DNA from: Plasmodiophora brassicae | Lineage: Eukaryota > Endomyxa > Phytomyxea > Plasmodiophorida > Plasmodiophoridae | Assembly (NCBI GenBank): GCA_039704465.1 | Contig: JASFAU010000012.1 | Location: forward strand, 992,001 to 1,056,000 | Direction: 5' to 3' | Length of the DNA: 64,000 nucleotides | Shown here: positions 11,336-22,318 of the stretch, piece after piece | Layout: the number at the start of each line of letters is the position of its first letter | Position numbering within the stretch: the stretch's first letter is position 1 | The notes under the pieces: model-generated | What the model was told of the DNA's origin: nothing | What the model saw: only the letters and a program-made list of their open reading frames with translations | The model's database searches: none | Translations under genes and position numbers: made by a program

Positions 11336-11693
11336 TGGAAGAACAGCGATTGCGAATCTGAACCGGTTGCAGGATCTGGCTAAATTTCGAATCCCAGGTG
11401 GCAGAAGCTTCTCCTGCCGGAGCTGGATGTTGTTGTAAACACAGGCGACTTGCTTGTTCCGTATTACAGGATGCAGGCGGGTTCGCATTTCGCCACGACC
11501 TCGATCATATCTACACCACATAGGCTTTGCCATGTTCCAGGCCTAGGGCTCTTGAAGCAACGCATGGCGCTTCTGGCTGCAACCACAACTGTATACATAC
11601 CGTATCTGTCATCGCTTGGTGCTTGAATGCTTCCTGTTTGCAGTGTTGCTATATGTTGTATCAAAGGTTGGAGTCGCGACAAGAACCGCGATT

Positions 11694-12204
11694 TTATTCA
11701 GCTGACGGGCGCAGCGTACCCACCGCTTTGTATTTCTCGTCGTACTTCGCCTTCCATTCATCTAGGGTTCGCAGCTGATCCTCGGTGAGTCCCTCCAGGC
11801 TCGATGACGACTGCATCAAGAAGATCAGGTCATTGATAACGGGCCACGACAGGCAGCCTTACAATGTCGTCGAAGGTCATGGTAGCGAGGGCCCTACTGG
11901 CATCCTTACCAGCGAAGATGCCGTACCCAGCGCTCTTTCCGTAGAACTGTCTTCCCGATGGGTGCGACGTTATATCGTAGACAGTGCCCTTCAGAGCGAT
12001 CAGGATCGCCTTGCCACAATCCCCATCATACTGCGCCAGGTCCTCCTTCGTGTACTCGTGCCCATCAGGTGGCAGCGTATACGTCTCTTTCGGCGGCATT
12101 TCGACAAGGTACTGCTTCTTCAGGTTCGACCAGTAGCTGGCGGCTACGTACACGAACGCAATGCCGGCAGCAACGACCACGCTCCAGACAAACCAGACGA
12201 TCAT
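11694..12204 (-). CDS. DAP1: DAP1/PGRMC cytochrome-b5-like heme-binding protein
   Basis: Two exons, 12204-11863 and 11810-11694 (152 aa), intron 52 nt. The start at 12204 puts an N-terminal membrane helix first, as in membrane-associated progesterone receptor components. The cytochrome-b5-like domain follows: YTKEDLAQYDG, then VYDITSHPSGRQFYG and AGKDASRALATM, with the conserved tyrosines used for heme ligation in this family. The C-terminal exon adds the LRTLDEWKAKYDEKY helix. Family role: heme binding and activation of P450 enzymes such as Erg11/CYP51 at the ER. Confidence 0.93.
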
Positions 12205-12351
12205 GGACAATGCCGGGGTTGTAGCTCCCACTGCGCCACGGACCGCATATTTCGACCAACAGCTGGTCGCTGTTGTGTCAAACCCGTCACCGCGCAAGGC
12301 ACTGTGTATTCCTGGCAAGAGTGCTGGACAGTGTCACGATCGTCATGGAAA

Positions 12352-13496
12352 TTACGCAGGTTCGCTTGGCAGATCGTCCATCTCGAAGTCGTCCTCGTCC
12401 AAGATTTTCTTGAAGTCAGCGGCGGGCGGCGCCGACGTCTTCATTTCGCTGTCGCGCACCCAGCCGTAGGCGAACGACCCGCCGATGACGAGGAACAGCC
12501 CGAATGCCCCCGCTTTCGAGATCGTTTCGCTCAGGAGCACCAACGCCATCACCGATTGGAAGGCCGACTTGGCCGTGCCGCTGATGTTGTGCGTCAGCGG
12601 GCTTGTCGCCTGGATCTGGGCGTACGTTGCAATGTTGATCAGGAACCCTGTACCGCGTGCACAATTCACCCCAGGGAACAGATGCCGCAATGAAGGAACG
12701 TACCAAAGACGCCAGTGAAGAAAATAAACGTCGTCCAGAACGACGTCGTGTAGACCACCGGGTTCTCCAGTATGGCGGTGGTCTCATTGAACACGAAGAT
12801 GAGCGGCGGCATGAGGAACATCGCCAGCATGTTATTGTATATCATCAGCAACCACTTGTCGTCGTTGACGGCGGCGAGGGCCTTCTTCACATTGATGGCG
12901 TACAACGAGACGAACACGCTTGCAAGGACGCCATAGATGGACCCGCGGAACGACAGCGTCTCCAAACTTAACTCAGACCACGACCCGATGACGTACCCAG
13001 CGACGACGGTTGCGACGGCGGCCAGCGCCTTTGGCGAAGTCTTCTGTCCCATCAAGTACCACGTGAAGATGACGTTGAAGACGATGGTCAACGACCGCGC
13101 GACTTGGTAGAACGACACGTTGACGTACTGCAGGCAGAGGTTGTTGAAGGTCACCATGGCGATGAAGGTCAGGGTCAGCGGCAGGACTTGCAGGGCGACG
13201 TTCATTCGGAACTCGAACTCAGGGAAGAACGACAACATCGGCGTCGAGCGACGCAGGTGGCTTAAGATGGCGCATCCGATGACCGCCGTGACGACCTGGG
13301 TCCAGGTGATGAAGATCGGCGCGTCAAGCTGTTGCATGTGTACAATCAGATCGTGAGCGCTCGTGAACCGATGCGCCATCCTGACCCGGTTCATGGATTC
13401 CTTGTTGAGGAAGACGAGCAGTATGGAGACGGTCCAGTAGAACGAGACCGCGTATACCACCTTCATGCGCTGGTCGTTTAGCGTGCGACCCGCCAT
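12352..13496 (-). CDS. SLC35C1: GDP-fucose transporter, copy A
   Basis: Three exons, 13496-13386, 13328-12704 and 12647-12352 (343 aa). Family marks: SFYW...VFLNKESMNR, LDAPIFITWTQ, ITFNNLCLQYVNV-type and FYQVARSLT blocks, and the C-terminal SPLTHNISGTAK signature with IGGSFAYGWVRD, all typical of Golgi GDP-fucose antiporters. About ten TM segments and an acidic tail. Both introns sit at the same positions as in copy B; exon 2 is 625 nt in both. Intron 1 (57 nt) is a multiple of three without a stop, so unspliced message would read through. Start at 13496 is chosen by alignment with copy B; an in-frame ATG at 13511 is possible. Confidence 0.94.
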
Positions 13497-13886
13497 CGGT
13501 CCAACGCTCATCGTTCTGTCCAGCCGGTACTGAAACGCCAGTCTGGCAACGTCAGTGCGCCCGACAAGCTATATGACGGGCGCGTCCTCTGACTCTGCCG
13601 AAGTCGGGGCGTCAGCGCCCGGCCGGACGAGCAGATGCGCAGCCTATCAGCACTCGTACGGGCCAGGCAGCAGGCGTCACAACGCTTCTGTCGATCGTCG
13701 TGCGGGCGGGAATGATTACTACATCTGGGATATCGCTCGGCAAGTATAACAAGCTACCGGTATGTAGACTGCAGGTAGCATGAATGGCAGAAATAAACGA
13801 AACGAAATAGTCTGCGATAAAGGATTCGCGATGAGGAATTCGCGGCGGCATCCGCGGGAAGCAGCAATGTGTAGTGACACAAATCA

Positions 13887-15010
13887 TCACTTGACCTTCT
13901 TCTTAAGGTCGTCTGCGGACGATTCCTTGGCTTTGGGTGAGCTACGACAGCAGCAGAAGAGTCTACCACAGATGAATCAGGTCGCGAAGCGCGGACAACG
14001 GGATGTAGACCTGACAGTGAAAGGAATACTCGAAGAACGATCGTTAAGAGCACGACAAAGACAGCGAGCAGGACTTCGACAGTGACGAATCGTTCAATGC
14101 CGTGGCCGTGGAGAGAAGGCGTACCTACGCGATTGATGACCGTGAGTTACGTTCAGGCAGCGACAGTGACGCGCCAAATGGTTACTTCGGATTGCGGCAT
14201 GGATGTTCTGCACAAAACCCTCACCAATTGGCCTCCAGCGTTTGTGCAGGTCTTCGGCCCACTTGACCGCTGTCGCATATGACGACGACGCAACGGGGCC
14301 GACGTGCGTGAGATACTTCTCATAGAACGCGTTCCAGTGAACCTTCGCTGCGCTCCACCCTTCCTTGGATTTAGCACACACGATGTCGTAATAATTACGA
14401 GCAATCGTGTTGTGCTGGTCGAACCACGCAGCCCAAGATCCGTTGCCCGTCCCGGTCGCCGATTTCAAGTCCTCTACCGTCAGCCGTTAGCTCGTTCAGC
14501 ACGTCGAACAGCGCATGAAATAGCTTCAAACCGAATTTCCGCTTCCACGAGTCCGATTCCTTTTGGAGCGATTTGATCCGGGCTTTCAGCGCATCAATGC
14601 TCTTCTTGTTGGCAGAGACTTCTTTCTTCAGTGCAGCTAGGTCGCCAGGATTACTGTTGACCTTGGACGACGCTGCTCAAAGAACCCTTATTGGAGTGCA
14701 CGCAGCGACGAAAGAAGGCATACGTACACTTCTTGAAATCGGCGAGTTCAGCCTTAACAAGCTGAACCTGAGACGACAGCCCGTTCTCGGTGTTCCTGGA
14801 CTCGCTGAGCGCCTGGTCCGCTTTGGCCCGAATCGCCGCAAGGTCGCCGGCGACCCTCGCCATGGTCTTCGCCTCGAACTGCGCGAACATTTGCTGCAGT
14901 TTCGCTTCCAACGCATCCCCGCCCGCCTTCGCCGCCGCTGCCGCGCTAGCATCGTCGGCTAGGGCGCACGATGCGATGGCCACGGCGACCACCAACACGG
15001 CCCACCGCAT
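13887..15010 (-). CDS. Type I membrane protein with coiled coil, unknown
   Basis: Five exons: 15010-14728, 14672-14532, 14473-14186, 14124-14016 and 13962-13887 (298 aa). A clear signal peptide ends near residue 20. A long Ala/Lys/Glu-rich coiled coil (roughly residues 30-160) and a globular aromatic-rich segment (W and Y repeated, residues 160-235) come next. One TM helix at about 245-268 follows, then a CCC cluster (likely palmitoylated) and a short charged tail ending in KKKVK. All four joins restore frame. I do not recognise the family. It lies between two divergently arranged GDP-fucose transporter genes and shares an upstream region with copy B. Confidence 0.85.
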
Positions 15011-15368
15011 CGCAACCAGCATTGACCAAAAATGACCGCGTTCGCCGTTCGCTGACGGATGCGCGCGCGACCACCACCACGAGGTACGAGCTGAACTGCG
15101 CGACCCGTCCCCGCTGAGAGGCGATGGCCGTGGTCCACCGATGGGTCCCGCGGCCCCGACCACCAAAACACCACCGCCAGTCCCTGACGCGACACCCTGT
15201 CCAGAGAGCGACAGCGCCGGCTGCTGCCGCTCAAAAAATAGAATCGCTTATTATCAGCACGCGTCGTAACGTAAAGCGCTGTCGGTGAGCGGGCCGCCGC
15301 GCCTTTCAGCAAGACCGGCAGACACTCGGCAGGGCGTGCCACGACGCCACCAGCGAGTCGCGCCCTGC

Positions 15369-16524
15369 ATGGCGGTCGTCATCGATGACCAGAGAATGAG
15401 GGTCGCCTGGGCGGTGTCGTTCTACTGGCTCGTGTCCATCGCGCTCGTCTTCCTGAACAAGGAATCCATGAATCGCGTAGGGTCGCTCCGGGTTTTGGCC
15501 ACGCCGCTGTGCTGGAGGTTCATGTTCTTGTATAGCTTGATGCGCCCATATTCATCACATGGACGCAGCTAGTGACCGCCATTGTCGGGTGCCTCGTGCT
15601 AAGCAAGTTACGATCAGTGTACGCCGTCCTGAGCTTCTTCCCCAAGTTTGAGATTCGCGTTGATGTCGCGTTGAAAGTCGTTCCGCTCACTCTCACGTTC
15701 ATCGCCATGATCACGTTCAACAACCTCTGCCTGCAGTACGTCAACGTCTCCTTCTACCAAGTCGCGCGGTCCCTGACCATCGTCTTCAACGTCGTCTTCT
15801 CCTATGTCCTGATGGGTCAGAAGACGTCCTCCAGGGCGCTTGCCGCCGTGGGGAGTGTCGTCGCCGGGTACATCATCGGGTCGTCGGCCGAGCTCAGTAT
15901 GGAATCGTTATCCGTCCAGGGCAGCGTGTTCGGCGTCCTGGCGTCTGTGTTCGTATCCTTGTACGCCATCAACGTCAAGAAAGCGCTGGCCGCCGTCGAT
16001 AACAACAAGTGGACGCTGATGATCTACAATAACGTCATTGCCGCCGCTCTTATGCCGCCTCTCATCATCATGTTCGACGAGCTGCCTGCCATCCTCAACA
16101 GCCCAGCCGTCTACCACGTAACGTTCTGGACGAACATCATCTTCGTCACCGGGGTATTCGGTAATCAAACTGCTTGAGGTCGCCGGATTCGTTCTGACCG
16201 TTCAGCACAGGGTTCCTGATCAACATCGCAACGTACGCTCAGATCCAGGCGACAAGCCCGCTGACGCATAACATTAGTGGGACAGCGAAGTCTGCCGTCC
16301 AGTCGCTGATGGCGTTGATCTTCCTTCGTGAACCAATCTCGTTCGAAGGTGTCATCGGCCTGATGCTTGTCATCGGCGGGTCGTTCGTCTACGGCTGGGT
16401 CCGGGACATGGAGATGGCTGCCACCAAACACATGTACGTTCCTGTCTCTCCTGCGTCCAATAAGGACGATGATGATATGGACATCATCGAAATGGGCGGT
16501 GAAAGAGATAAGGCGACAAAGTAA
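15369..16524 (+). CDS. SLC35C1: GDP-fucose transporter, copy B
   Basis: Exons 15369-15476, 15536-16160 and 16211-16524 (348 aa). It is homologous along its length to copy A at 12352-13496, including the LDAPIFITWTQ and SPLTHNISGTAK motifs, and with identical intron positions and phases. Intron 1 is 59 nt and must be spliced to keep frame, which proves the corresponding in-frame intron of copy A. The C-terminal tail differs from copy A (MYVPVSP..., then Asp-rich), the main place the paralogues have diverged. Expected role: import of GDP-fucose into the Golgi for fucosylation. Confidence 0.94.
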
Positions 16525-16627
16525 ACCACATTGTACCGATCGAATTCGTGCAGCGCGCGAAGAGCACAGCCCGATGCGTTTGAACGATGTAGCCGGTGAA
16601 CGTTGGACCTATGTTAACAACGATATA

Positions 16628-17005
16628 TTATTCAGGTTGTTCGCCCTCGCCTTTGTATTGCCAGTCGCGTCGACACAGTGGACACTGCTGCCTTGATGAC
16701 TGCTCTTTTAACCATTTCTGCGAGGACGCACGGTCAGCGATGCATCAGCAGTACCGAGACGGTAGGATACCAGAATACAGTGGATGTGGAACGTGTGGTT
16801 GCATTCGCCCCAGACAGGTGGACAGTCGTCGCCTGCAACAACCGATCAGGTCCAGCACGGAACGATGAGGACGCGACAGGGAACCCGGGCTGACACATGC
16901 CGGGCAGCACCCGTCGAACGGCTGGCAGCAGATGCCACAGCTCTCCTCGTCGACCTTCCACCTCCAGACGGCGACCGCCCGCCAATTCAACACGTCGATC
17001 TTCAT
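16628..17005 (-). CDS. APC11: APC11 RING-H2 subunit of the anaphase-promoting complex
   Basis: Three small exons: 17005-16885, 16832-16771 and 16717-16628 (90 aa). The RING-H2 zinc ligands are all visible: CGIC, FDGCCPAC, GDDCPPVWGEC, HTFHIHC, and CPLC with RRDWQY at the end. The MKIDVLNWRAVAVWRW N-terminus and total length are those of APC11. It is the catalytic RING of the APC/C and recruits the E2 for cyclin and securin ubiquitination. Introns are 52 and 53 nt. Easily missed because no exon exceeds 121 nt. It is divergent from the IDH gene. Confidence 0.95.
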
Positions 17006-17452
17006 CAAAACCAACTCCGCGCGCCGCTAACTATTTTAGTCATGTCAACCGACGTACCATCGTCGCGCCTCTCGTCGCAATACCCATCGTGCACACCGAC
17101 AGGACTGCAGCCGAACACCCACGCCGTCCTACTGTAGGTAGACCCTGGAGGTCTCTGCATGTGACCCTGCCCACGTTTCGCGCCCATACCCGACTGCCGC
17201 TCTGTCAAACCTGGATCAGTCGACCGCGGACACGGTTTGGGGCGGCACGGATGAGTTCCGGAGACCTGATCGGCCCCAGTGGGAAGCTGTGGCCATTTGC
17301 AGCGACGTGTCAGCTGCAAGGTGCGCCGCGGCGGCGTCACGGAGTGCATTTAGGGACACCACCTTGCGCGCCCGCCACAACAATAATTCGTCGAGTCCGT
17401 CGCCGCCGTCGTCGTCGTCGTCGTCTCCGGTACAACCCGTGCGTCTCGCCCG
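17006..17452. other. Divergent promoter region APC11/IDH
   Basis: 447 nt between two divergent starts, with a CGT/CGC trinucleotide run at about 17398-17427 just upstream of the IDH ATG. No coding exon or specific motif recognised. Confidence 0.5.
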
Positions 17453-19165
17453 ATGTCGTCGTTCGCCAAGATCGCTGTTGCCAACCCCGTCGTCGAATGC
17501 GATGGCGATGAGATGACGCGCGTCATCTGGAAGTCCATTAAGGACAAGGTACGATGCCGCGAACCGGTGCGCGTTTCACATCTGACGTTTCGCAGTTGAT
17601 TTTCCCGTTCCTCGATCTCGACATCAAGTATCGTTGCTGGGTTGCCCCGGAAGATGTGACTATTTACCCTTCATTAGGTACTTTGATCTGTCGATTCAGA
17701 ATCGCGATCAGACGAACGACCAGGTCGGCCCCCTTTCGAATTGGAAACCCATCGCAATCTAACCGAACTTTTCAATAGGTGACCGTTGATGCTGCCGAGG
17801 CCATGAAGGTGTACAATGTCGGTATCAAGTGCGCGACGATCACGCCAGATGAGGCCCGGGTCGCCGAGTTCAACCTGAAGAAAATGTGGCTGAGCCCGAA
17901 TGGCACCATTCGCAACATCCTCGGTGGAACAGTCTTCCGCGAACCCATTGTCATCCCGTCTGTTCCGCGCTATGTTCCCGGCTGGAAGAAACCCATTGTC
18001 ATTGTATGGTCCCTGCCTCCGTTGCGCCCGTCCCGGTCTTACAGATGGGCATTAGGGCCGTCACGCGTTTGGGGACCAGTACAAGGTGGTTCATTCGCTA
18101 GAGAATTTTTAACACGCTGACGCTGTGGCAGGCAACTGACTTCCAGGTCGATCGTCCCGGAAAGTTGCAGATCGTGTTCACACCTAACGACGGGTCTGGC
18201 CCGGTCGTTCGTACGTTTCCGCTCTGCCGTTGCTTCTCTTCTGCAGATTGGTAACGCCGATGTAGGTGATGTTTACCAGTTTAAAGGCAGCGGCGTCGCA
18301 ATGTCAATGTACAACACCGACGACTCCATAATCGGGTTCGCGCATTCGTCGTTTAAGTTCGCGTTGGAGCGCAAACTCCCCCTTTACATGTCGACCAAGA
18401 ACACCATCTTGAAAGCATACGACGGCCGTTTCAAGGACATTTTCCAGGAGCTCTACGAGTCTGAATACCAGCGCGCGTTTGAGGCTCAGGGACTTTGGTA
18501 CGAGCACAGGTAGTGTGAACTATTGGTTGCGCTGGGACGCGTCTTATGGGGCTCTGCAACAGGCTGATTGATGACATGGTGGCCCAGGCTCTGAAGAGCG
18601 ACGGCGGGTTCGTCTGGGCCTGCAAGAACTATGACGGTGATGTGCAGAGCGACATCGTGGCGCAAGGATTCGGATCGCTGGGACTGATGACGTCCGTGCT
18701 TGTGACGCCCGACGGTGCTACTGTCGAGAGCGAAGCCGCGCATGGAACGGTGACCCGCCACTACCGCGAATGGCAGAAGGGCAAGCCGACCTCCACGAAT
18801 CCGCTTGCGTCCATCTTCGCGTGGACGCGTGGTCTGGCCCATCGCGCCAAGCTGGACAACAACGCCAGACTCGCGAAGTTCTGTGAAACCGTATGAGGCT
18901 ACTAGCACATGCGTTTAAAAACGCTCTGAGGATGCTGTGTAGCTCGAGCGCGTCTGCACTGAGACGGTTAGCTCCGGTTCGATGACGAAGGACCTCGCCC
19001 TGCTGATCCACAAGGACAAGATGTCAACTGAGCACTGGCTCAACTCCGAGGAGTAATCGTTCATCTAACTCGCGTCGTTTACAATGATCTCACTCGTTTT
19101 CTGTCAGCTTCCTGAACAAGGTTGCCGAGAACCTCAACGCCAGCCTTGCCCAGAGCAAACTGTGA
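17453..19165 (+). CDS. IDH1: NADP-dependent isocitrate dehydrogenase
   Basis: Ten exons: 17453-17548, 17596-17627, 17678-17723, 17779-18003, 18056-18085, 18132-18206, 18247-18509, 18563-18890, 18943-19052 and 19108-19165 (420 aa). Substrate-binding [27 protein letters not shown], the DGRFKDIFQ and [18 protein letters not shown] metal/substrate blocks, and the NADP-binding [12 protein letters not shown] are intact. It converts isocitrate and NADP+ to 2-oxoglutarate and NADPH. The N-terminus begins directly at the conserved core, without a clear targeting peptide, suggesting the cytosolic (or peroxisomal) form, although the C-terminal AQSKL resembles a weak PTS1-like ending. Introns run 40-55 nt; the exon 6 donor is ambiguous by one codon. 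Confidence 0.96.
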
Positions 19166-19230
19166 GTCCAGAATCGTCGCTCGCACCAACATCCAATACA
19201 ATGGAGAGGATCCGCGACTCGGAGCAGTCG

Positions 19231-19656
19231 CTATACAGCGCTGTTCCGTCCGTGCAACGTCTTTGCGAGTTCGTCGAGCATTTGCTGGCGCATGTAGTTG
19301 ATTTGGCCGATCGATCGGATGCCGGTATGAGCCGTTAACCAAGCCGTCAGGGTTGCTGTCCGCTTCTCCCTCTCCCTTTACGTTCGTCAGCGGCCGTGGC
19401 GATGACGGGCGCCGAGGACCAACCATTTAGTTTGCATCTCTCTTATCACTCTGTGCATCCGGTAGAAAACGGTCCTGTCGACGGCGTGATGGCCGTTGAT
19501 CGCCATCTGCAGGCCCTTGTACCGGGGATTCGGTGGCACCATCACACGTTTGATCGCATTCCGCCTCGGCAGTTTCGTTTCGGGCCCTCCCAGAGCGTCT
19601 GCGCCGACGATCATCAGCAATATTGCGATACAGGTGACGGTCGGCGCTGGCGTCAT
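19231..19656 (-). CDS. Small protein with hydrophobic leader, unknown
   Basis: Two exons, 19656-19407 and 19355-19231 (124 aa), intron 51 nt with a CTGAC branch-like site. The N-terminus is a 20-residue hydrophobic leader, then a basic stretch with VPPNPRYKGLQMAINGHH and VFYRMHRVIREMQTKW. The second exon gives GIRSIGQINYMRQQMLDELAK and a short basic tail. The composition (basic, aromatic) would also suit a small mitochondrial membrane protein. No family recognised. The gene is convergent with IDH: its stop is 65 nt from the IDH stop. Confidence 0.6.
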
Positions 19657-20256
19657 TTCGAGCAGGGAGGCGCGCCCGACGTCTCAGTGCCACAGTCGGA
19701 AGGCCTCCACCGGAGTACCACCTGTCATATCCGTTGAGCTGAATGAGCGCAGCAATGGGTCTGGGCGACGTTCAACATGTTTTCCTCGATGAATCGAGCG
19801 GGGCAACCTATTGACACCATTTGGATAAGGTAGAGGGACATGGGTGTAGTCGGTGCACTGTTCACGACGGGAGATCGGACGATAACGGCAGGACGCTGCT
19901 GCCAGCGGTTCGTGATGGCAAACGTACTGTGCGTTTGTCATTTCCGCCATTCATATTTATTTGTGGGCTGGTAGACGTTTCATGGCATACTGCTGGACCA
20001 CCGATGCTGCACACGCGCTCCGAACCATCGTGCGTTGTGAAGGGCACTAACCTAAAATCACCATTGCAGAACGCCTCAAACGTCGACTTACGCCAGTCGT
20101 ATGCAGTAAACTCTGGATGCCGAGATAATTTAGAGAGTGCACCCGATACCTGTGTCGTGCTCACGAGTCATGAGACCCGACACGCGGGGGAGGCAGTCAG
20201 ACCGCGACTGAGGAACTGCACCTGGGCGCGGAGTTTTCTGCGGCGCAGTCATCGCA
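19657..20256. other. Intergenic, upstream of PUS1
   Basis: 600 nt between the divergent starts of the small leader protein and PUS1. No convincing exon, RNA gene or repeat seen. Confidence 0.5.
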
Positions 20257-21723
20257 ATGGCGGACGCCGCCGAGACACCTCAGGCGAAGCAGCCGAAGAA
20301 GAAAGCGGCCGTGATCTTCGGGTATCTGGGCACGAACTACAGCGGCCTTCAGATCAACCCAGGGGTCAGCACCGTCGAGCAGGCCCTGGAGCTCGCGTAG
20401 GATCAGCCAGTGCGCGTTGTCCCCCCTGCGTTCTAACTGGCCGGTCGTAGATTGTACAAGGCCGGCGCCATATCTGACGCAAACCATGAAGGCGGGTTTT
20501 CAAAGATACAGTGGACACGGTCGTCACGGACGGATAAAGGTGTCCACGCGGGCGCGAATGTCGTTGCGTTGAAGTGCATGATTGGTGATCCGGATCTGCT
20601 GGCCAAGGTGCGCTCCCACCTTCCGCAAGACATCGCCCTCCATGGAATCATTCGTGCGACTCGCTCGTTCAATGCGTACGCTTGCCATAATTGTGCCGGG
20701 CGTTTTTCCTGTTTTCTGAATGGCATCGCTCATAGGAAGAACGCGACGTCATCGCGCGAGTACGAATACATCATGCCGGCGTGGATGTTCTCGAGACAGC
20801 ATGAGGAGTTCGTGAAGTCTGTGCTGTCTGATGGAGCAGACGAAGCCATGGTGTCTGGGCTGGTGCAGCCGGTCACGTTGGCCGATGATGACCTGGCGGC
20901 GATCAATTCAATAACGAACGCGTTCCGCGGCACACTCAACTACCACAACTTCTCGTCGGGTACCAACTCGTTCGACCCATCGTCGAACCGTTACATCACC
21001 AAATTCCATGCCTCGCTTCTCCAGCTTCCCGAGGGCCAGTTCGTTCGCTTCGAGATCCACGGCCAGGTCTGTCTGCGGCCTGCGAGCACCTCTGATGGGC
21101 TGGAAATTAACGCATGCCTATGCAGTCGTTCCTGTTCAACATGATCCGCCTCATGGTCGGGGCGGTTCTCGGCGTCCACCACGGCGTCATCAACAGCGAC
21201 CTGCTGCACAAGAAGGACCTGTTCGATTCCAGGAAGAAGTTTGTGGTTATGTCATGGTCCTTGCGTTCGTCGTTCTCATCGCAGCATCGTTCCAGGTTCC
21301 ATCTCCCACTCGCTCCCGCCCTTGGCCTCTTCCTGCAAAAGTCGGTCCCGTTTCCGTCGCTGTGATACTCCTTGTCACTGACTGGTCTCCAGGCCTCTGT
21401 TCAGCGGATACCTGAAGAAGGTCCCCGAAATGGAACTGACCGAGCTCAAGGACGATATCACCGCCTTCATCCAGGACCGGATCTACTCGGAAATCGCCCG
21501 GCTCGACAGCGCCCGCAACGAATTCGCCCGGTGGCTCTGCCTGCTCTACAGGGGGCACAGCCACACCGGGTCGTGGAACACGTTCACCGAACTAACCCCA
21601 GGGGCGGTCACCCAACCTCCCAAGAAGAAACGCAAGAAGCCCGCCCCACCCGGCGTCGAGGACTGGCTGAAGCAGAAACCGGCGCGTTCCGAATGTCAAA
21701 CCGAGCCGGCCGCTGCCGATTGA
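20257..21723 (+). CDS. PUS1: tRNA pseudouridine synthase, PUS1/TruA family
   Basis: Exons 20257-20396, 20451-20675, 20736-21066, 21126-21250, 21296-21340 and 21393-21723 (398 aa). The YLGTNYSGLQ entry motif is followed by the catalytic-Asp block SSRTDKGVHAG, then SFNAKNATSSREYEYIMP, HNFSSG, FEIHGQSFLFNMIRLMVG and PLAPALGLFL, in the order known for eukaryotic Pus1. The catalytic Asp is present. The C-terminus carries a KKKRKKP-type basic nuclear signal near residue 370. It modifies several uridines in tRNA (and some snRNA/mRNA). The 45-nt fourth intron is among the shortest here. Confidence 0.95.
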
Positions 21724-21751
21724 CCAATAAAGGAACAGGGTCTGACCAATA

Positions 21752-22300
21752 ATGGCACCGGACTACGAAGGTGCCCTGCGTTTGCTGAAGGTCGCCAGGG
21801 GACACATCGAGGCGGGTCGCCGTGCCCTGTCTGGGAATGGACCTGACGCTCGTGCTGTCGATCATGTCCGGTGCAAGCTGGACGACCTGTGGAGGCGCCA
21901 TCGCGCGCTCACCATCGCCATCGTGTCCGGCGAGGCGCACGACCTGGGCGACCTTCGCGCCGTCTCGGACGACATTCTCCGCTTGCGCCAGACGGCTGAG
22001 CACTTGCAGGCGTTCCTATCGACGTCCGAGACGACCGCGTTCATGACGTTCCAGCTGGCGATCGCCGACGGGATGCCCAAGGAGACGCGCGTGATCTCGG
22101 CGCGGAACGATTCAGGGGCGACGCTGTTCGCCCAGCAGGCGCTGATCGATAATGGCAGTGACGACCCCGTTATCGCGGACGTTGAAGGCGTTCTTCCGTC
22201 CGTGATCGACGACCCGGGCGCCGTGCTGAACATCGCTGTGAACCTGAGCGCCCAAGATCCGACTCGCACCGTCATTGTCAAGTTCGAGCGCCAGCAATAG
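21752..22300 (+). CDS. Intronless ORF, 182 aa, unknown
   Basis: A single open frame starting 28 nt after the PUS1 stop on the same strand. The N-terminal two thirds look alpha-helical and leucine/arginine-rich (DDLWRRHRALTIAIVSGEAHDLGDLRAV, described here only by its outline). The C-terminal third is beta-like, ending ...TRTVIVKFERQQ. Composition and amphipathic spacing look like real protein and the opposite-strand frames look worse. No family recognised, and no signal peptide or TM. Confidence 0.6.
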   Translation: MAPDYEGALRLLKVARGHIEAGRRALSGNGPDARAVDHVRCKLDDLWRRHRALTIAIVSGEAHDLGDLRAVSDDILRLRQTAEHLQAFLSTSETTAFMTFQLAIADGMPKETRVISARNDSGATLFAQQALIDNGSDDPVIADVEGVLPSVIDDPGAVLNIAVNLSAQDPTRTVIVKFERQQ

Positions 22301-22318
22301 TCGAACGGCCGCTGTTCA

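Noticed and set aside
11153..11533. 126-codon minus-strand frame as an LRR gene
   Set aside because: Only one weak LPPGI-like string; the downstream half is better read in another frame ending in an acidic tail at 11175.
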